Source: Bacteroidetes bacterium UBA1941
Lineage (GTDB): Bacteria > Bacteroidota > Bacteroidia > Chitinophagales > LD1
DNA length: 64,000 bases
Assembly: GCA_002336805.1 (NCBI GenBank)
Contig: DDEZ01000003.1
Coordinates: forward strand, 181,845-245,844
Reading direction: 5' to 3'
Notes under the pieces: model-generated
What the model saw: the letters and a program-made list of their open reading frames with translations, nothing else
Told to the model about the DNA's origin: nothing
The model's database searches: none
Part shown: piece after piece, positions 62,897 to 64,000 of the stretch
Layout of the letters: every line of letters starts with the position of its first letter
Numbering within the stretch: position 1 is the stretch's first letter
Program-made: the position numbers and the translations under genes

Positions 62897-63694
62897 GTGG
62901 AAATCAGGGAATACATAGAATCAGGAGTGCTCGAGCTCTACGTCTACGACCAGCTGTCACCGGCTGAGCGCAGGGAGGTGGAGGCTATGTGCGCACAGCA
63001 TCCTGAGGTGCAGGCAGAGCTGGAGGCCATAGAGGCCACGCTACACGCCTACGCCACTGCCAGCCCTGTGCAGCCACCTGCTGCCCTCAGGGAGCGTATA
63101 CTCTCTCAGCTAGACCTCACAGACGCACCGGAGCCGCGTGTGGTAGAGATGAAGCCGCAGACCAGTGGTACCTACCTCTGGCTGGCGGCAGCCTCTGTAG
63201 TGCTCTGTGTGCTCAGCCTGGGGGGCAACTGGTACCAGTACACCCAGAATAAGGACCTGACAGGCCAGATAGCCCAGCTACAGACCGACCGCAATGTGAT
63301 GGCGGATAATAATGCCCACCTGACGCGGCAGATCAATACCGTGACGGAAGACCTCACTATCCTCTCCAATCCATCTAATGTAAAGGTAGAGCTGGCCGGG
63401 CTGCCACTATCGCCTGCGGCGAAAGCACTCATCTACTGGGATCAGAAGCGCAAATCTACCTACATCAATACCGCCGGGCTGCCACCACTGGCACAGGACC
63501 GCCAGTACCAGCTCTGGGCCATAGTAGACGGCAAGCCTGTAGACCTCGGCATACTACCACTGGGCAAACAGGAAGCCATTCTGGCACATATGGGTGATGT
63601 ATCTGAGCCTCAGGCCTTTGCCATCACTATAGAGCCTAAGGGTGGCAGCGCTGGCCCTACCCTCGATCAGATGATCGTGATGGGCAAACTGTAA
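62897..63694 (+). CDS. RskA-like anti-sigma factor
   Basis: A 265-residue membrane protein. The N-terminal cytoplasmic region (LELYVYDQLSPAERREVEAM) is an anti-sigma-type helical domain. One membrane segment follows (LWLAAASVVLCVLSLGGNWY), then a periplasmic coiled coil (LTGQIAQLQTDRNVMADNN) and an RskA-like C-terminal domain (DRQYQLWAIVDGKPVDLGILPLG). It holds the ECF sigma encoded upstream until a signal acts. GTG start. Confidence 0.87.
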   Translation: MEIREYIESGVLELYVYDQLSPAERREVEAMCAQHPEVQAELEAIEATLHAYATASPVQPPAALRERILSQLDLTDAPEPRVVEMKPQTSGTYLWLAAASVVLCVLSLGGNWYQYTQNKDLTGQIAQLQTDRNVMADNNAHLTRQINTVTEDLTILSNPSNVKVELAGLPLSPAAKALIYWDQKRKSTYINTAGLPPLAQDRQYQLWAIVDGKPVDLGILPLGKQEAILAHMGDVSEPQAFAITIEPKGGSAGPTLDQMIVMGKL

Positions 63695-63738
63695 TCAAAC
63701 ATTTACATTTCGTACGATACTATCTATGGCTGTCGGCG

Positions 63739-63777
63739 GCCGGTTGCTTTCCCATAGCATAGTGCAAAGCAACCGGC
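63739..63777. repeat. Hairpin A of end cluster
   Basis: Perfect 12-bp stem GCCGGTTGCTTT / AAAGCAACCGGC with a 15-base loop containing CATAGTGC. The loop resembles but does not equal the CTCCTAGTGA apex of the family. First of four adjacent hairpins. Confidence 0.7.
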
Positions 63778-63783
63778 AACGTC

Positions 63784-63823
63784 GTTCCCTGTTCCTTTTC
63801 CCTAGCGCAGAGGAACGGGGAAC
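63784..63823. repeat. Hairpin B of end cluster
   Basis: A 13-bp stem GTTCCCTGTTCCT / AGGAACGGGGAAC with one G-T pair; the 14-base loop contains CCCTAGCGCA. Each arm has GTTCC (or GGAAC) twice at a 7-base period. Confidence 0.7.
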
Positions 63824-63824
63824 A

Positions 63825-63870
63825 GACGGACACCGGACACTTCTCCTAGTGAAAGTGTCCGGTGTCCGTC
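63825..63870. repeat. Hairpin C of end cluster
   Basis: Perfect 18-bp stem GACGGACACCGGACACTT with apex CTCCTAGTGA. Almost identical to the units of the array at 45011-45612, about 18 kb away. Confidence 0.9.
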
Positions 63871-63891
63871 CTGACTAAGCCATTTTATAGT

Positions 63892-63933
63892 CGTACACCG
63901 TACACTTCTCCTGGTGAAAGTGTACGGTGTACG
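63892..63933. repeat. Hairpin D of end cluster
   Basis: Perfect 16-bp stem CGTACACCGTACACTT with apex CTCCTGGTGA. Compared with hairpin C, GGACA is GTACA in both repeats of the left arm, and the right arm carries the matching change. The rest of 63695-64000 has no gene. Confidence 0.9.
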
Positions 63934-64000
63934 CCCGGACATCAGGATATGGCCCCGCGCTGTAGTGACAGGTCGCTGTCAGCTTCCCCAAACTTCGGCC

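Noticed and set aside
63739..63933. Integron attC sites
   Set aside because: attC hairpins have conserved outer ends and bulges with a variable loop; here the apex is constant, stems are perfect and no integrase is seen.

Overview
The window looks like a chromosomal segment of a flexirubin-type, gliding or type IX secretion (T9SS) Bacteroidota. The family Chitinophagaceae is my best guess. Supporting evidence: TAnnTTTG -7 promoter boxes, few Shine-Dalgarno sequences, CHU_C-type C-termini on giant PKD proteins next to a PorP/SprF protein, a DarA/DarB pair, LytS/LytTR regulation, WG-repeat and DUF4397 proteins, and many dispersed palindromic intergenic repeats. Base composition is moderately GC-rich, with a few AT-richer islands. 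No rRNA, tRNA, CRISPR array or recognisable transposase was seen.

Layout. 0.1-9.3 kb: a response-regulator/PAS/histidine kinase, then part of a dialkylresorcinol/flexirubin-type pigment locus (darA, darB, hotdog dehydratase, small unknown, BtrH-like acyltransferase, ABC exporter pair) ending in prmC. 9.3-13.8 kb (minus): a WG-repeat protein, an SCP2-CaiB fusion, a 38-residue membrane protein and fabH. 14-19 kb: an SGNH hydrolase followed by bioB-bioF-bioD-bioA. 19-22 kb: a carboxypeptidase-regulatory-like protein, ilvE and a conserved unknown. 22-25.7 kb: a Toprim/DUF6371-like gene and a RecA/RepA-like ATPase, split by an AT-rich single-gene cassette with a TIR/deoxyribosyltransferase-like product and an identical hairpin at each end in opposite orientation. 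26-28 kb: three membrane proteins. 28-32 kb: penicillin acylase, rhomboid, cyclophilin. 32.5-38.7 kb: a MacAB/TolC-type operon with its own LytS/LytR pair. 38.7-44.3 kb: rhodanese-thioredoxin lipoprotein, LOG, two lipoproteins, ArsC-like, SDR, MgtE. 44.5-46.7 kb: an H1-like/SWIB protein, a five-unit tandem hairpin array and ruvB. 46.7-52.5 kb: two paralogous lipoproteins, a beta-barrel candidate, an M48 protease and a PhoD-like phosphatase. 52.7-60.7 kb: two giant paralogous PKD/T9SS proteins and PorP/SprF. 60.9-63.7 kb: a sigma-54 activator and an ECF sigma/anti-sigma pair. 63.7-64 kb: four consecutive hairpins.

The most unusual signal is a family of stem-loops at three loci. The core members share a ten-base apex (CTCCTAGTGA and close variants), while their stems differ between loci and still pair almost perfectly. 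In the main stem types each arm holds a 5-mer repeated at a 7-base period (GGACA, GTACA, GTTCA or GTTCC). The hairpins occur as a tandem array, as a row of four, and as the two ends of the cassette carrying the putative defence gene. This looks like an undescribed structured repeat system, possibly linked to mobility. The rest of the window is mostly ordinary Bacteroidota housekeeping and surface biology.
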